A stretch of 64,000 nucleotides of DNA from Planctomycetaceae bacterium. GTDB taxonomy: Bacteria; Planctomycetota; Planctomycetia; Planctomycetales; Planctomycetaceae. Positions 26,757-34,920 of the stretch are shown one piece after another. Positions within the stretch are counted from its first letter, which is position 1. The number at the start of each line of letters is the position of its first letter. The position numbers and the translations under genes are program-made. The notes under the pieces were generated by a model. That model was given only the letters and a program-made list of their open reading frames with translations, was not told the DNA's origin and ran no database searches. The stretch spans positions 41,087 through 105,086 of the forward strand of contig JABISG010000154.1 of NCBI GenBank assembly GCA_018699955.1, given 5' to 3'.

Positions 26757-27587
26757 ATGTCTGCCGTCACCTTCCGCACCCGCTTTGTCCAACCACTGTT
26801 GGTTTCATCTCTTGCATTGTTCGCGGTGGTTTGTCTGACCGGGGCGAAAAAGGGGCCGATCAAGAAGCTGACCTTCGATCCCGATGCTCCCGTCGTCGAA
26901 TTGTTCGATGGCATCGATAACGGAACGTTCGAGGTTCGAGTCGCGCCGAAAAATGAGTTTTCTGCAAAGGTCTTTATCACCAACACCACCGACAAACCGC
27001 AGACTGTGCAATTGCCGAAAGCCGCCGTCGGCGTACACGTGCTAAAACAGTTCTTGCCGCAGCAAATCGGTGGCAGCGGATTTGGCGACACCTCTGGCTC
27101 GCAAGGTGGTGGAGGACAGCAAACCGGCGGCAATTTGCAGTCAACAGGTAGCCAGGGATCACAGGGACAATTCCCGTTTAGCGGAAACAACGGCAACGGA
27201 TTCTTTTCAATTCCGGCTGAGTCGATCGTGCAGCTTCAGTTCAACACCGTCTGTCTCAATCACGGCGATCCGACGCCGCGCCTCAAAATGACATACGAAC
27301 TGCGACGCGTGGAAGATCGCGTTAAAAGCGAGGCGCTGCGAGTGTTGCTGGCGGGATACAATCCACGTCGAATCGATCGCAAGACGATGCAGGCTGCCGC
27401 CTGGCATTTGGCCAACGACATGAGTTGGAAACAGTTGGCCGCCAAGAAAGTCACAGCCATTGGCCTGATCGCGACGCCGTACCTTTCGCGAAAACAGCTA
27501 AGCGAAGCAAAGAAGCTGGTTGCCAGTGCCAAGGAAATTGTGAAGAACGGCCCGAAAAAGAGGCGGGTTGCGCAAATCCAACGCTAA
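26757..27587 (+). CDS. Exported protein with a Gly/Gln/Ser-rich insert
   Basis: The start is ATG 26757 (AAAGGA eight bases upstream), giving 276 residues with a signal peptide (VQPLLVSSLALFAVVCLTGA). The first half resembles a beta-sandwich (FDGIDNGTFEVRVAPKNEFSAKVFITNTTDKPQTVQLPKA). An insert of about 45 residues rich in Gly, Gln and Ser (GGSGFGDTSGSQGGGGQQTGG...) interrupts it, then the fold resumes (FFSIPAESIVQLQFNTVCLNHG). A basic helical C-terminus follows. I recognise no family; the insert looks like a flexible linker. A strong hairpin lies just downstream. Confidence 0.75.
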   Translation: MSAVTFRTRFVQPLLVSSLALFAVVCLTGAKKGPIKKLTFDPDAPVVELFDGIDNGTFEVRVAPKNEFSAKVFITNTTDKPQTVQLPKAAVGVHVLKQFLPQQIGGSGFGDTSGSQGGGGQQTGGNLQSTGSQGSQGQFPFSGNNGNGFFSIPAESIVQLQFNTVCLNHGDPTPRLKMTYELRRVEDRVKSEALRVLLAGYNPRRIDRKTMQAAAWHLANDMSWKQLAAKKVTAIGLIATPYLSRKQLSEAKKLVASAKEIVKNGPKKRRVAQIQR

Positions 27588-27616
27588 TACGTGACTCCGT
27601 CGCGGCGGTTAGAGAA

Positions 27617-27656
27617 ATGCGGCTCGCGGGAGTGCGACACTCCTGCTGAGCCGCGT
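27617..27656 (+). terminator. Hairpin downstream of the exported protein gene
   Basis: GCGGCTC and GAGCCGC form the outer stem and GGGAGTG-CGA-CACTCC the inner stem, starting 32 bases past the stop. It is followed by GTTTCCGTTTGG, a weak T-run. It probably ends transcription from the left and may serve the convergent response-regulator gene too. Confidence 0.65.
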
Positions 27657-27835
27657 TTCCGTTTGGGGGAAGTCCATTCCAAACGAAGCGCGTTCGTGCG
27701 GAGTTTTGTCGCAGCCGCACGCGTCATCACTTCGCGGGCAGTGAGCCGAAAAATCATGCGGCCGGCAGTTGGGGTTCGGCGTCAAAGCTTGTGACGTCAC
27801 CCGCAGCGGAGGATCGTTTGCGATGCCGCCATGCT

Positions 27836-28279
27836 CTATTCCGCCGATGCGGCGGCATACTTCTTCACAACATCAAGGAGTTTGGGGCGCGGCACCGGCT
27901 TGGTCAGGAATTCATCGCATCCCGCATCAAATGCCGCCTCGCGAACAGCATGATCGTCGAATGCCGTGACGATGGCAATTGCGCCTTCGTAGCCACCCGA
28001 ACGAAGTTCCCGCGTCGCTTCGCAGCCATCAAGCACCGGCATTCGCAAATCCATCAGAATCAGATCGAACTTGGAACTGTCGGAATTTCGATCGTTAAAG
28101 ATTCGATCAACTGCCGCCTGACCATTGCATTCCAGCGTGACGTCAACATCGGCCAACGTCAGAATCCGCCTCAGCAGCCGCTGTTCGTCCAGGTTGTCAT
28201 CAACCAGAAGGACCCGTCGGCGCAAATCCGATGGGCTACTTTCGACACCGCAATCCGGATCGATTCGAGGTGGATTCAT
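27836..28279 (-). CDS. Stand-alone receiver-domain response regulator
   Basis: The 147-residue protein from ATG 28279 is a single CheY-like receiver. Visible hallmarks are the acidic pair in VLLVDDN, the phospho-acceptor Asp in DLILMDLRMPVLDG, the Thr in AIVTAFDD and the Lys in FLTKPVP. There is no output domain, so it should act by protein contact. The frame also opens at TTG 28321 but the extra residues are not conserved-looking. It is divergent from the FixJ-like regulator across 355 bases. Confidence 0.88.
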   Translation of the reverse strand: MNPPRIDPDCGVESSPSDLRRRVLLVDDNLDEQRLLRRILTLADVDVTLECNGQAAVDRIFNDRNSDSSKFDLILMDLRMPVLDGCEATRELRSGGYEGAIAIVTAFDDHAVREAAFDAGCDEFLTKPVPRPKLLDVVKKYAAASAE

Positions 28280-28634
28280 GGGCTGGCAACCGATCGTTGG
28301 AATGACAGGACTGTGAAACAAGAGGTCTCCGCAGGGGCGTTTTCTACAGTATCGGCGATTCGCAACGGCTACCGGGATAGGGTATCTAACGCAGATTTCA
28401 ACGAAAATGTGACACGCAACCGTGTGGGTGACGGTAGGGTATTCTACCTACAGCAGGTGAGCCGCCCCGGAAGTTGGTGTCGAAAAGCCCTCCGGAGTTC
28501 GGTCCGAAAACTCTTGTGTAGCGATAACGTCTGATTGACTTTTCGGACGAGAGTTTTAATATCAGTAGCTGAGATTTGTCTGCGAGTATTAACCCATTGG
28601 CACACCGTCCCAGGTGCCCAGAACTGATCTCCAA
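28280..28634. other. Divergent intergenic region between two response regulators
   Basis: About 355 bases lie between the divergent receiver protein and the FixJ-type regulator. There is no credible gene. The stretch is locally AT-richer (GAGAGTTTTAATATCAGTAGC near 28550), where a promoter for the FixJ-like gene may lie, but I cannot define boxes. Confidence 0.5.
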
Positions 28635-29255
28635 ATGAGTGGGCCGACTCTTTATTTCATTGACGACGACACGGCGATCGTTGACGCGGTCGTTCAGTGG
28701 GCGCAAACGCAGAGTCTCGCCGTGCGCTCGTTCGTGTCTGCCGAGGAATTCCTCGCCGACGACGATGTTTGTGCCCCCGGTTGTATTGTTGCCGACCTCA
28801 AAATGCCGGGCCTGTCCGGCCTGCAACTCCAGGCGAAGTTGCAAGAGCGCGGCGAAAGAATGCCTATCATCATGATCAGCGGCCACGGTGACGTGGAGTC
28901 GGCGATCTCGGCATTCCGGCAGGGTGCGGTTGATTTTCTGACCAAACCGTTCGACCCGTCGCATTTACTGAGCAAAGTTTCCGAGTGCTTCGACATTGAT
29001 CGGCTTCGGTTGGAAACGGAAAAACAAACCAAGCTCGACCAACAACGTTTCGACACGCTCACTCCGCGCGAGAAGCAGGTCTTCGAATTTCTCGTTCAAG
29101 GGTTGGCAGGAAAGCAAATCGCGTCCGAGCTGGGCATTAGTTACCGGACGGTCGAAAAGTTTCGCGGCAAAGTCATGCAGAAAATGGAAGCCGAAAGCGT
29201 CGCAGAACTCGTACACGCCGCCTTCCGCATCGGCCACATCGCAAACGACACCTGA
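28635..29255 (+). CDS. FixJ/NarL-type response regulator
   Basis: This 206-residue protein has an N-terminal receiver (YFIDDDTAIVDAV, phospho-Asp in CIVADLKMPGLSG, Lys in FLTKPFD) and a C-terminal LuxR-type helix-turn-helix (LTPREKQVFEFLVQGLAGKQIASELGISYRTVEKFRGKVMQKM). The GHGDVESAISAFRQGAVDFLTKPF stretch is typical of the FixJ branch, usually paired with a PAS-containing histidine kinase. No cognate kinase is adjacent. ATG 28635 is used; GTG 28614 is in frame. It should be a DNA-binding activator when phosphorylated. Confidence 0.92.
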   Translation: MSGPTLYFIDDDTAIVDAVVQWAQTQSLAVRSFVSAEEFLADDDVCAPGCIVADLKMPGLSGLQLQAKLQERGERMPIIMISGHGDVESAISAFRQGAVDFLTKPFDPSHLLSKVSECFDIDRLRLETEKQTKLDQQRFDTLTPREKQVFEFLVQGLAGKQIASELGISYRTVEKFRGKVMQKMEAESVAELVHAAFRIGHIANDT

Positions 29256-29464
29256 TTGCGACGAAGTGTCCGCTTAGCATTTGCTCGCCGTTTGTAACAG
29301 CGGACGGCTCGGTGTTGAACTCATCATTCGTTTAACCCATGCCAGCTGCGCCGTGCGACTCGACGTTGTTAGGTTGGAAACTCGTGCAGGAAAACCCGCC
29401 GCACGTTACAATGCAGGGCGTGTACGATGAGCGCAAGTCATGCAGTTTCTGAATCGAGGAAACA

Positions 29465-30094
29465 ATGCGCATTTCATTCTTTCGGCGCAGTCGGATGCCG
29501 CTCATCATTGCGATCGTTATTACGAGCTTCGCCGGGATCTCGGCGAATGCTTATTGTGATCCGCCGCGGAAGGAAGCACGCGAAGCAGCGAAGCGGAAAA
29601 GCGGTCGCAACGACGTCTTTTCGATCGTCGGCTCGATTGATTTCGACAATGACGGAATTAGCGACCGCCAACTCCTGCACAAGCATTTGGCTGCCACCGG
29701 ATCAACAATCATTGACGAAGTCGATGACAGCGGCGTGAGACGCCCGGCAAATGGCAAGATCACGCCCAAGACGACGATGCTGGTTCTGGGAGAGCTCATC
29801 GATCCGGCGACGGTGACCGATCTGAAAGAACGCGAAGTGGCGAAACGAATCGTGCGCCATTTCCATGCCATGCGAGCCGAAGCCCGGGAGGCGGGTGTGC
29901 GTACAGCGGCACTGATGGACTTTGTAAGCTATTCACCTCGGTCGCATCGCGCACGCCATCCTTGGCTCTATGGTGATTTGCCGTCCAAAGCCAGTGGCAT
30001 TTTCAGTCGTCGGGCGCGACTATATCGACCCGGCGACGCAGTTCCGCCGAGTAAGGTATTCCGCGGAGCAGGATCAAGGGACGACCGTCAGTGA
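29465..30094 (+). CDS. Exported protein of unknown function
   Basis: ATG 29465 is preceded by GAGGAAACA, a good ribosome site. The 209-residue product has a basic N-terminus and a hydrophobic signal (MPLIIAIVITSFAGISANA), then a soluble domain with FSIVGSIDFDNDGISDRQLLHKHL, which could be a calcium-binding Asp-rich loop (DFDNDGISD resembles an EF-hand or dockerin-like DxDxDG loop). The C-terminal third is Arg/Ser-rich and may be disordered. I recognise no family. Confidence 0.7.
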   Translation: MRISFFRRSRMPLIIAIVITSFAGISANAYCDPPRKEAREAAKRKSGRNDVFSIVGSIDFDNDGISDRQLLHKHLAATGSTIIDEVDDSGVRRPANGKITPKTTMLVLGELIDPATVTDLKEREVAKRIVRHFHAMRAEAREAGVRTAALMDFVSYSPRSHRARHPWLYGDLPSKASGIFSRRARLYRPGDAVPPSKVFRGAGSRDDRQ

Positions 30095-30125
30095 ATTGCG
30101 TCAGACCGGCCCGACCGATTGAACG

Positions 30126-30425
30126 ATGACGAATTCTGACTCGCACCAAGATTCCACTGGCGATCACCCGCTTCGCGAACGAGACAAGAGCCGCGTTGCG
30201 GCGAGAATTGGCATCGGGCTGATTCTGCTTTCGGGTGTGTTGTGGTTTTCGCTGTTTGCGATTCCATTTCTGCCGATGACCGTTGGGCAAAAAGCCGCGC
30301 TGGCCGGCGCGTTCTTTGTCGGCGTGCAGATCGCTTGGTGGTCGGGTGCGGCGCTCGCAGGACCACAGACAGTGTCGCGGTTGACGTCGTGGTTCCGCAA
30401 ACGGAAGAAAACAGACGAGTGCTAA
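30126..30425 (+). CDS. Two-helix membrane protein, transporter-suffix-like
   Basis: The 99-residue protein has two membrane helices (RIGIGLILLSGVLWFSLFAIPFLP and KAALAGAFFVGVQIAWWSGAALAG) with a short PMTVGQ turn, polar N-terminus and basic C-terminus (SWFRKRKKTDEC). The pattern IGLxLLLxSxxLW...xVPFLP matches the small transporter-suffix domain that occurs alone or at the end of transporters. The role is not known. It converges with the polyferredoxin gene, six bases apart. Confidence 0.75.
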   Translation: MTNSDSHQDSTGDHPLRERDKSRVAARIGIGLILLSGVLWFSLFAIPFLPMTVGQKAALAGAFFVGVQIAWWSGAALAGPQTVSRLTSWFRKRKKTDEC

Positions 30426-30431
30426 CGTGTA

Positions 30432-32192
30432 TCACTTCGCTCCGCCCGCGCCGAGCAACACCGGATCGCCTGGAAACGATAGCAGCCGATGTTCGTTTTC
30501 TGCCACGACCGGGATGGCGACCGCTTGCAGAGTTTCTTCCTGCACGACGTAGCGGGTGTGACAACGGTACGTGCAGATGCCGCAGCCGACGCATTTGTCG
30601 GCATCAACGTGCGGAGCGAGAATGGTGGCCATCTCGTCGATTTCAAAATCGGAGAATCCCTGCTCTTCCAGTTCGGCTCGGTCAACGTCCAATGAGATCG
30701 GCCGCATCTCGATTGCGTGGTAACCCGCTTGTTCGCATTCGAGGTAACATAGATCGCAATCTTCGCGGCCCTCTTCGCGAAACGGCAGACATGTCTGCGT
30801 ATTCACAACGGCCAGTCCCATGTGCGTCCGACGTTTGACGACCAGATCGAGCGGTTGAATCGCACCGGTGGGACAAACCTGCGTGCAGAAATTGCAATCC
30901 TGATGACAGCCCGCGTGCTCGGGATGCGCGACCGGCGTCCACAGCGATTCGATTCCATGCTCCAACCCGGCAGCATGCAGCACCGGCCCCGGACAGACTT
31001 TGAAACACTCGCCGCAACGAATGCACAAATCGAGAAACGACTCTTCGGGGACACTGCCGGGGGGACGCAGCGGCTTTTCGCGATTCCCGGCATTGTGACC
31101 GGCGGCATCGGTCGCGCGGATGAACGTGGCCGCGGCAGCGCCCAACACACCGGCAGCAATGAACCCCCGGCGCGAGACCGGTCGCGGTTGATTCGGCGGG
31201 TCATCGAGAATCTTCAGTGAGACATCGTTCCATCGCGTCACGAATTTGATCGCATCGGTCGGGCATATGCCGCCGCAGGTTTGGCAGTAGGTGCAATCGT
31301 TCGTGCGGGTGGTGAAGTCTTCGTGGATCGCATCGAATGGGCAGATTTCAACGCACTTATTGCAGTTAATGCATGTCGATTCGACCTTCCGTTCGCCGAC
31401 GCGAACAAAGTTGAACACCGACAGCAACGCGCCACTGGGACAGACATAACGGCACCAGAAACGGCGGCCGAGCAAGCTCAGCAGGAACACGACGGCAAAC
31501 AGTCCTATCGACACATAGAACATCGCGCCGACCGGCGCGAGATGATTCAGACCTTTGATGGCGCCCAACTGCGCACGTCCGCCGGTGAATAACAGGCCGC
31601 GCGTCAGAATGGGAATCGCTGCGACGAAGCCACTGGTCAGCACACCAAACAGCGACGTCAGCAGCACACCGCCGAGCAAGTAGTATTTCAAATGCACCCA
31701 GCCCCGTTTGGGGCCGTTTTCCGTCAGATGAAACCGCTTGAAATGCCGACCGATGAGCCAATCGAATGCGTCGATCAGTGTTCCCAGCGGACAGAAGTAA
31801 CCGCAAAATGCTCGCGGCACGATTACGCAAAACGCGAGAATTCCCACCATCCACCACAGCGTCGCGCCGTTGAAAACCTTGCCGGCTAACAGAGTCGATA
31901 ATCCGACGAGCGGGTCGATCAGCAGGAACAATTCAACCGGAAACGATTCTTTGTCGCGAAACGTCTCTGCGGTAAAGTTTTCCGCATACGGCCAACAGAC
32001 GTAGAAAAACGCATACAGGAACATCGCCAAACAGACAATTTGAATTGCCCGCCGTAATGGCGAACTGCGTGTCGCCGGGCCGATGCGTTCGAGCCACCGC
32101 CAGGCGAATCCCCGCCAACCGATCCGCCGACTCTTCTTCAGGAACGAGAAGAAGATGTTGGCAGCACGCGGGCGAGACGATGGCTCGCTCAT
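30432..32192 (-). CDS. Fused NapH-NapG-like polyferredoxin membrane protein
   Basis: The 586-residue protein has an N-terminal NapH/NosR-like part with about five membrane helices and the C-x3-CP motifs CGYFCP (130-135) and CRYVCP (247-252), then two 4Fe-4S sites (CINCNKCVEICP, CTYCQTCGGICP). At residues 340-350 is SRRGFIAAGVLG followed by a hydrophobic stretch, an internal twin-arginine-like motif, after which come further clusters (CIRCGECFKVCP, CNFCTQVCP, CDLCYLEC, CVGCGICTYRC) as in NapG/MauM. It likely moves electrons across the membrane to an extracytoplasmic acceptor. The upstream gene encodes a flavin-binding lipoprotein and overlaps by four bases. Confidence 0.85.
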   Translation of the reverse strand: MSEPSSRPRAANIFFSFLKKSRRIGWRGFAWRWLERIGPATRSSPLRRAIQIVCLAMFLYAFFYVCWPYAENFTAETFRDKESFPVELFLLIDPLVGLSTLLAGKVFNGATLWWMVGILAFCVIVPRAFCGYFCPLGTLIDAFDWLIGRHFKRFHLTENGPKRGWVHLKYYLLGGVLLTSLFGVLTSGFVAAIPILTRGLLFTGGRAQLGAIKGLNHLAPVGAMFYVSIGLFAVVFLLSLLGRRFWCRYVCPSGALLSVFNFVRVGERKVESTCINCNKCVEICPFDAIHEDFTTRTNDCTYCQTCGGICPTDAIKFVTRWNDVSLKILDDPPNQPRPVSRRGFIAAGVLGAAAATFIRATDAAGHNAGNREKPLRPPGSVPEESFLDLCIRCGECFKVCPGPVLHAAGLEHGIESLWTPVAHPEHAGCHQDCNFCTQVCPTGAIQPLDLVVKRRTHMGLAVVNTQTCLPFREEGREDCDLCYLECEQAGYHAIEMRPISLDVDRAELEEQGFSDFEIDEMATILAPHVDADKCVGCGICTYRCHTRYVVQEETLQAVAIPVVAENEHRLLSFPGDPVLLGAGGAK

Positions 32193-33421
32193 TTCAGCCC
32201 GGCCTTTTTCAGAGCGCGAAATGTCCCGCCGACGATCGCATCTTTGGTGACCGTCGCCCCGCTGACCCCATCCACTTGCAGACTGTTCTTCTCGATGATT
32301 CGCCTGGGAATGATCACGCTGGAGTTCTGCTCGATTTTCTCCTGATGTTTCACATCAATTTTCGAGACGCGACCGCCGGTCACTTGAACCGTCAAATGGA
32401 TGTCGCCGGAATAGCCGAGTGCTTTCTCGCGAAACGTGCCGTCTTTCAGGTTGCGACCTTCCAGCGAACCGAACGAGAGCGTGTCGAGCTTCGACTGGAC
32501 TTTTGCTGCACGGCGTCGCAACAGGTGACCGCCGTAGGGTGGCTTGGAGGTGGGATAGATCCGGATCGCGTCACCGTAATTCTTCTTTGCCAGATCAAGT
32601 TTTCCCCAAGCGGCGTAGAGGTCGCCATAGGCATCGTGCGTGTCGGCCCTTCGCATCGCCGTCCAGGGAGGACCGGGCAGGTTCTTCATGGCGGTGTCAA
32701 GCAGGTTTTCAGCCTCATCGAACATTCCATAGACGACATAGAGCGCAGCGAGCGCTTTCAGCCCGAACAGCGCGCCTTGATTTTCCGGCTTTGCAAGCCA
32801 TTCGCGATAAGCCCGCACAGCCCAGACCGGTTCGTTGCCGAGGAACATATACATCGGGTATTCGTGGCCGTTGCCAATGTCGTCTTTCTGGAGGTAATCC
32901 CACGTCAGCTTGATGGCCTCGCGCTGCGATGCCTTGTCTCCTTTTCCCAGCAGGCGGCGAATCTCAATCCGCCCATCCTTCCAGGGCTTGTTCATGTCCC
33001 AGCGTGTGGAGACCGAGGCAAGCCATGTCGGCGGCACTTCCAATTCGGCGAGCGCGGTTTCCAATTCATTACGCGACTTGGTTGACGAAGAAGGTTGAGG
33101 CGGAGGATCGTCTTTTGCTTTCGGCTTCGGGGAATCGACCTTATCGGGTGTCGGCCCTTCGATATTTACCGGCTTGTCCGGGACGTCGTTCGATGCGGAT
33201 TTCTCGGCCAGTTTGGTCTCGCTTGGCACCTCGAACGGAGATTGGGCTGGATCGTTATTCTCCGTTGCGCCGTTGCCAGCCTGCGTAACATTCGCGTCAT
33301 CTGCCGACCCTACCGGGTCGGTAGTCGATTCGCCTGTTCCGCAACCGGCGATGATGGCAAGCAGTAGTGCACAGCAAACGGCTCCAATCGAATGTTGAAG
33401 CGTGGTCAGTCGAGTCTGCAT
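32189..33421 (-). CDS. Lipoprotein with TPR-like repeats and FMN-binding domain
   Basis: From ATG 33421 the 410-residue protein starts with a lipoprotein signal ending LLLAIIAGC, then a Ser/Asp/Pro-rich linker, a helical TPR-like middle (residues ~150-290, YREWLAKPENQGALFGLKALAALYVVYG), and a C-terminal FMN-binding domain. VDGVSGATVTKDAI matches the covalent flavinylation motif D-x-x-S/T-G-A-T-x-T, with Thr392 the probable FMN-phosphoester site. Such proteins need an ApbE flavin transferase, which is not in the window. Its stop overlaps the polyferredoxin ATG (ATGA), so both proteins form one extracytoplasmic electron-transfer module comparable to a split NosR/RnfG system. Confidence 0.85.
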   Translation of the reverse strand: MQTRLTTLQHSIGAVCCALLLAIIAGCGTGESTTDPVGSADDANVTQAGNGATENNDPAQSPFEVPSETKLAEKSASNDVPDKPVNIEGPTPDKVDSPKPKAKDDPPPQPSSSTKSRNELETALAELEVPPTWLASVSTRWDMNKPWKDGRIEIRRLLGKGDKASQREAIKLTWDYLQKDDIGNGHEYPMYMFLGNEPVWAVRAYREWLAKPENQGALFGLKALAALYVVYGMFDEAENLLDTAMKNLPGPPWTAMRRADTHDAYGDLYAAWGKLDLAKKNYGDAIRIYPTSKPPYGGHLLRRRAAKVQSKLDTLSFGSLEGRNLKDGTFREKALGYSGDIHLTVQVTGGRVSKIDVKHQEKIEQNSSVIIPRRIIEKNSLQVDGVSGATVTKDAIVGGTFRALKKAGLK

Positions 33422-33679
33422 AATGATCCCGTTCTGGCTGGTGACGATGGCCGTGCGTTGTCTCGTTCGGACCGACGAGAAATCTCGCTGCCCGCCGTAG
33501 ATGTTCGCATGTTGCAATGAAGTGTGGCAAGTCTTACTAGCCTGCCTTCAGGTTATCTTGAATTGGTGTCGCGGGGAGATTCTTATTTTGCGTATTGATC
33601 GCGCGGCTGAAACCGTTCTAATGGGAATCGTGGATGTCCGAAGAATCCAACACGAGAATCGCCAAGCGGGAGCGCGACA

Positions 33680-34159
33680 ATGAGTGACAACGTCAAACCC
33701 ATTCCGGACGGCTACCACACAGTGACCCCCTATATCATTGTTAACGACGCGGTGGCGGCCATTGAGTTCTATCAGCAGGCGTTCGGAGCCAAGGAATTAT
33801 TACGGCTGGAAATGCCCGACGGGAAAATTGGCCATGCGGAAATCAAGATTGGCGACTCGGTGATCATGATGGCCGACGAATGCCCGGAGATGGGAGCCGT
33901 CAGTCCGAAGTCGCTGGGCGGTTCGGCGGGGAGTATCATGCTCTACGTCGAAGATGTTGACGCGAGCTTCGCGCAGGCCGTCGAATCTGGTGCAACGATT
34001 AAGAGACCGCTGACCGACCAGTTTTATGGTGATCGATCCGGTACACTCGAAGATCCGTTCGGCCACGGATGGACGATTGCGACGCATGTCGAGGATGTCT
34101 CCCCCGGGGAAATCGATCGCAGGTTTGAAGAAATGATGAAACAGCCAAAACCCGACTGA
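33680..34159 (+). CDS. VOC-superfamily (glyoxalase/PhnB-like) protein
   Basis: The 159-residue protein has two beta-alpha-beta-beta-beta modules: GYHTVTPYIIVNDAVAAIEFYQQAFGAKELLRLEMPDGKIGHAEIKIGDSVIMMADE and SIMLYVEDVDASFAQAVESGATIKRPLTDQFYGDRSGTLEDPFGHGWTIATH. The pattern is that of PhnB-like VOC proteins. His and Glu at GHAEIK and DPFGH may bind metal. GGGAG lies seven bases before ATG 33680. Substrate is unknown. Confidence 0.9.
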   Translation: MSDNVKPIPDGYHTVTPYIIVNDAVAAIEFYQQAFGAKELLRLEMPDGKIGHAEIKIGDSVIMMADECPEMGAVSPKSLGGSAGSIMLYVEDVDASFAQAVESGATIKRPLTDQFYGDRSGTLEDPFGHGWTIATHVEDVSPGEIDRRFEEMMKQPKPD

Positions 34160-34389
34160 GCAACGGACGGCTGGTCCCCTCGGGGCAATCTTTGTGTCTC
34201 TGCGACTGACCGATTCTCGTAACACATTATTTCATAACCACTTACTCTGAATCATTAATCTTCAACAACCCGGTCGATTCGGTTAGAAATCCGATCCCTC
34301 TGCGTCTATTTTGGAGATGGAACACCGAGCGGGATCACAGAACCGACGCAGACAGCTTTGTTCTGCATTCGGTGAGACTACGGAACTGA

Positions 34390-34920
34390 ATGGCGAAACG
34401 AGGATCTTCGGCGTGGTCGGCGGAGGTGGAGTCGCTTTACCGAAGCCAGGCACGCGAGTTATGGGCGCTGTTTTACGTGCAGTGCTGCGACAGGGAACGT
34501 GCGCACGACGCCGTGCAGGAAGCGTTTACCCGGCTGCACGCGCAGGATGGCAAAACGATACGAGACAAGCGGGCATGGTTACTCCAAGTGGGACGAAATT
34601 GGCTGCGGGATGTCGCCCGTCGACAGAAGGTGGCGGCGCGTTCGGTCGAGTCGCTCGATCATCTACCCGACGCCGATGCCGATCCCTCTTCTCTGCTGGA
34701 GCATGTCGAGTTACAGTCCCGCGTCCGCGAAGCTTTGAGCCGGCTGCGGGCGGAAGACCGCGAAGTGCTGGTGCTGCGGTATGCGTTGGATTGGTCGTCA
34801 AATCGAATGAGTACAGCGTTGAATATTTCGTCAGCTGCGATCGACATGCGTCTTTCGCGGGCCAGACGGCGGCTGGCAGAAATCCTCGGCAACACGGGAG
34901 TTGGTCATGAGTCAGACTGA
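34390..34920 (+). CDS. ECF-type sigma factor
   Basis: The 176-residue protein has sigma region 2 (VESLYRSQARELWALFYVQCCDRERAHDAVQEAFTRLHAQ, then IRDKRAWLLQVGRNWLRDVARRQK) and region 4 (REALSRLRAEDREVLVLRYALDWSSNRMSTALNISSAAIDMRLSRARRRLAEIL). It lacks regions 1 and 3, as expected for an ECF factor. The stop overlaps the next gene by 14 bases, and that gene encodes a single-pass membrane protein of anti-sigma form. Together they make a likely envelope-stress or signal-responsive pair. Confidence 0.88.
   Translation: MAKRGSSAWSAEVESLYRSQARELWALFYVQCCDRERAHDAVQEAFTRLHAQDGKTIRDKRAWLLQVGRNWLRDVARRQKVAARSVESLDHLPDADADPSSLLEHVELQSRVREALSRLRAEDREVLVLRYALDWSSNRMSTALNISSAAIDMRLSRARRRLAEILGNTGVGHESD

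Noticed and set aside
33501..33683. 60-residue ORF upstream of the VOC gene
   Set aside because: No ribosome site and no plausible domain; intergenic read-through.
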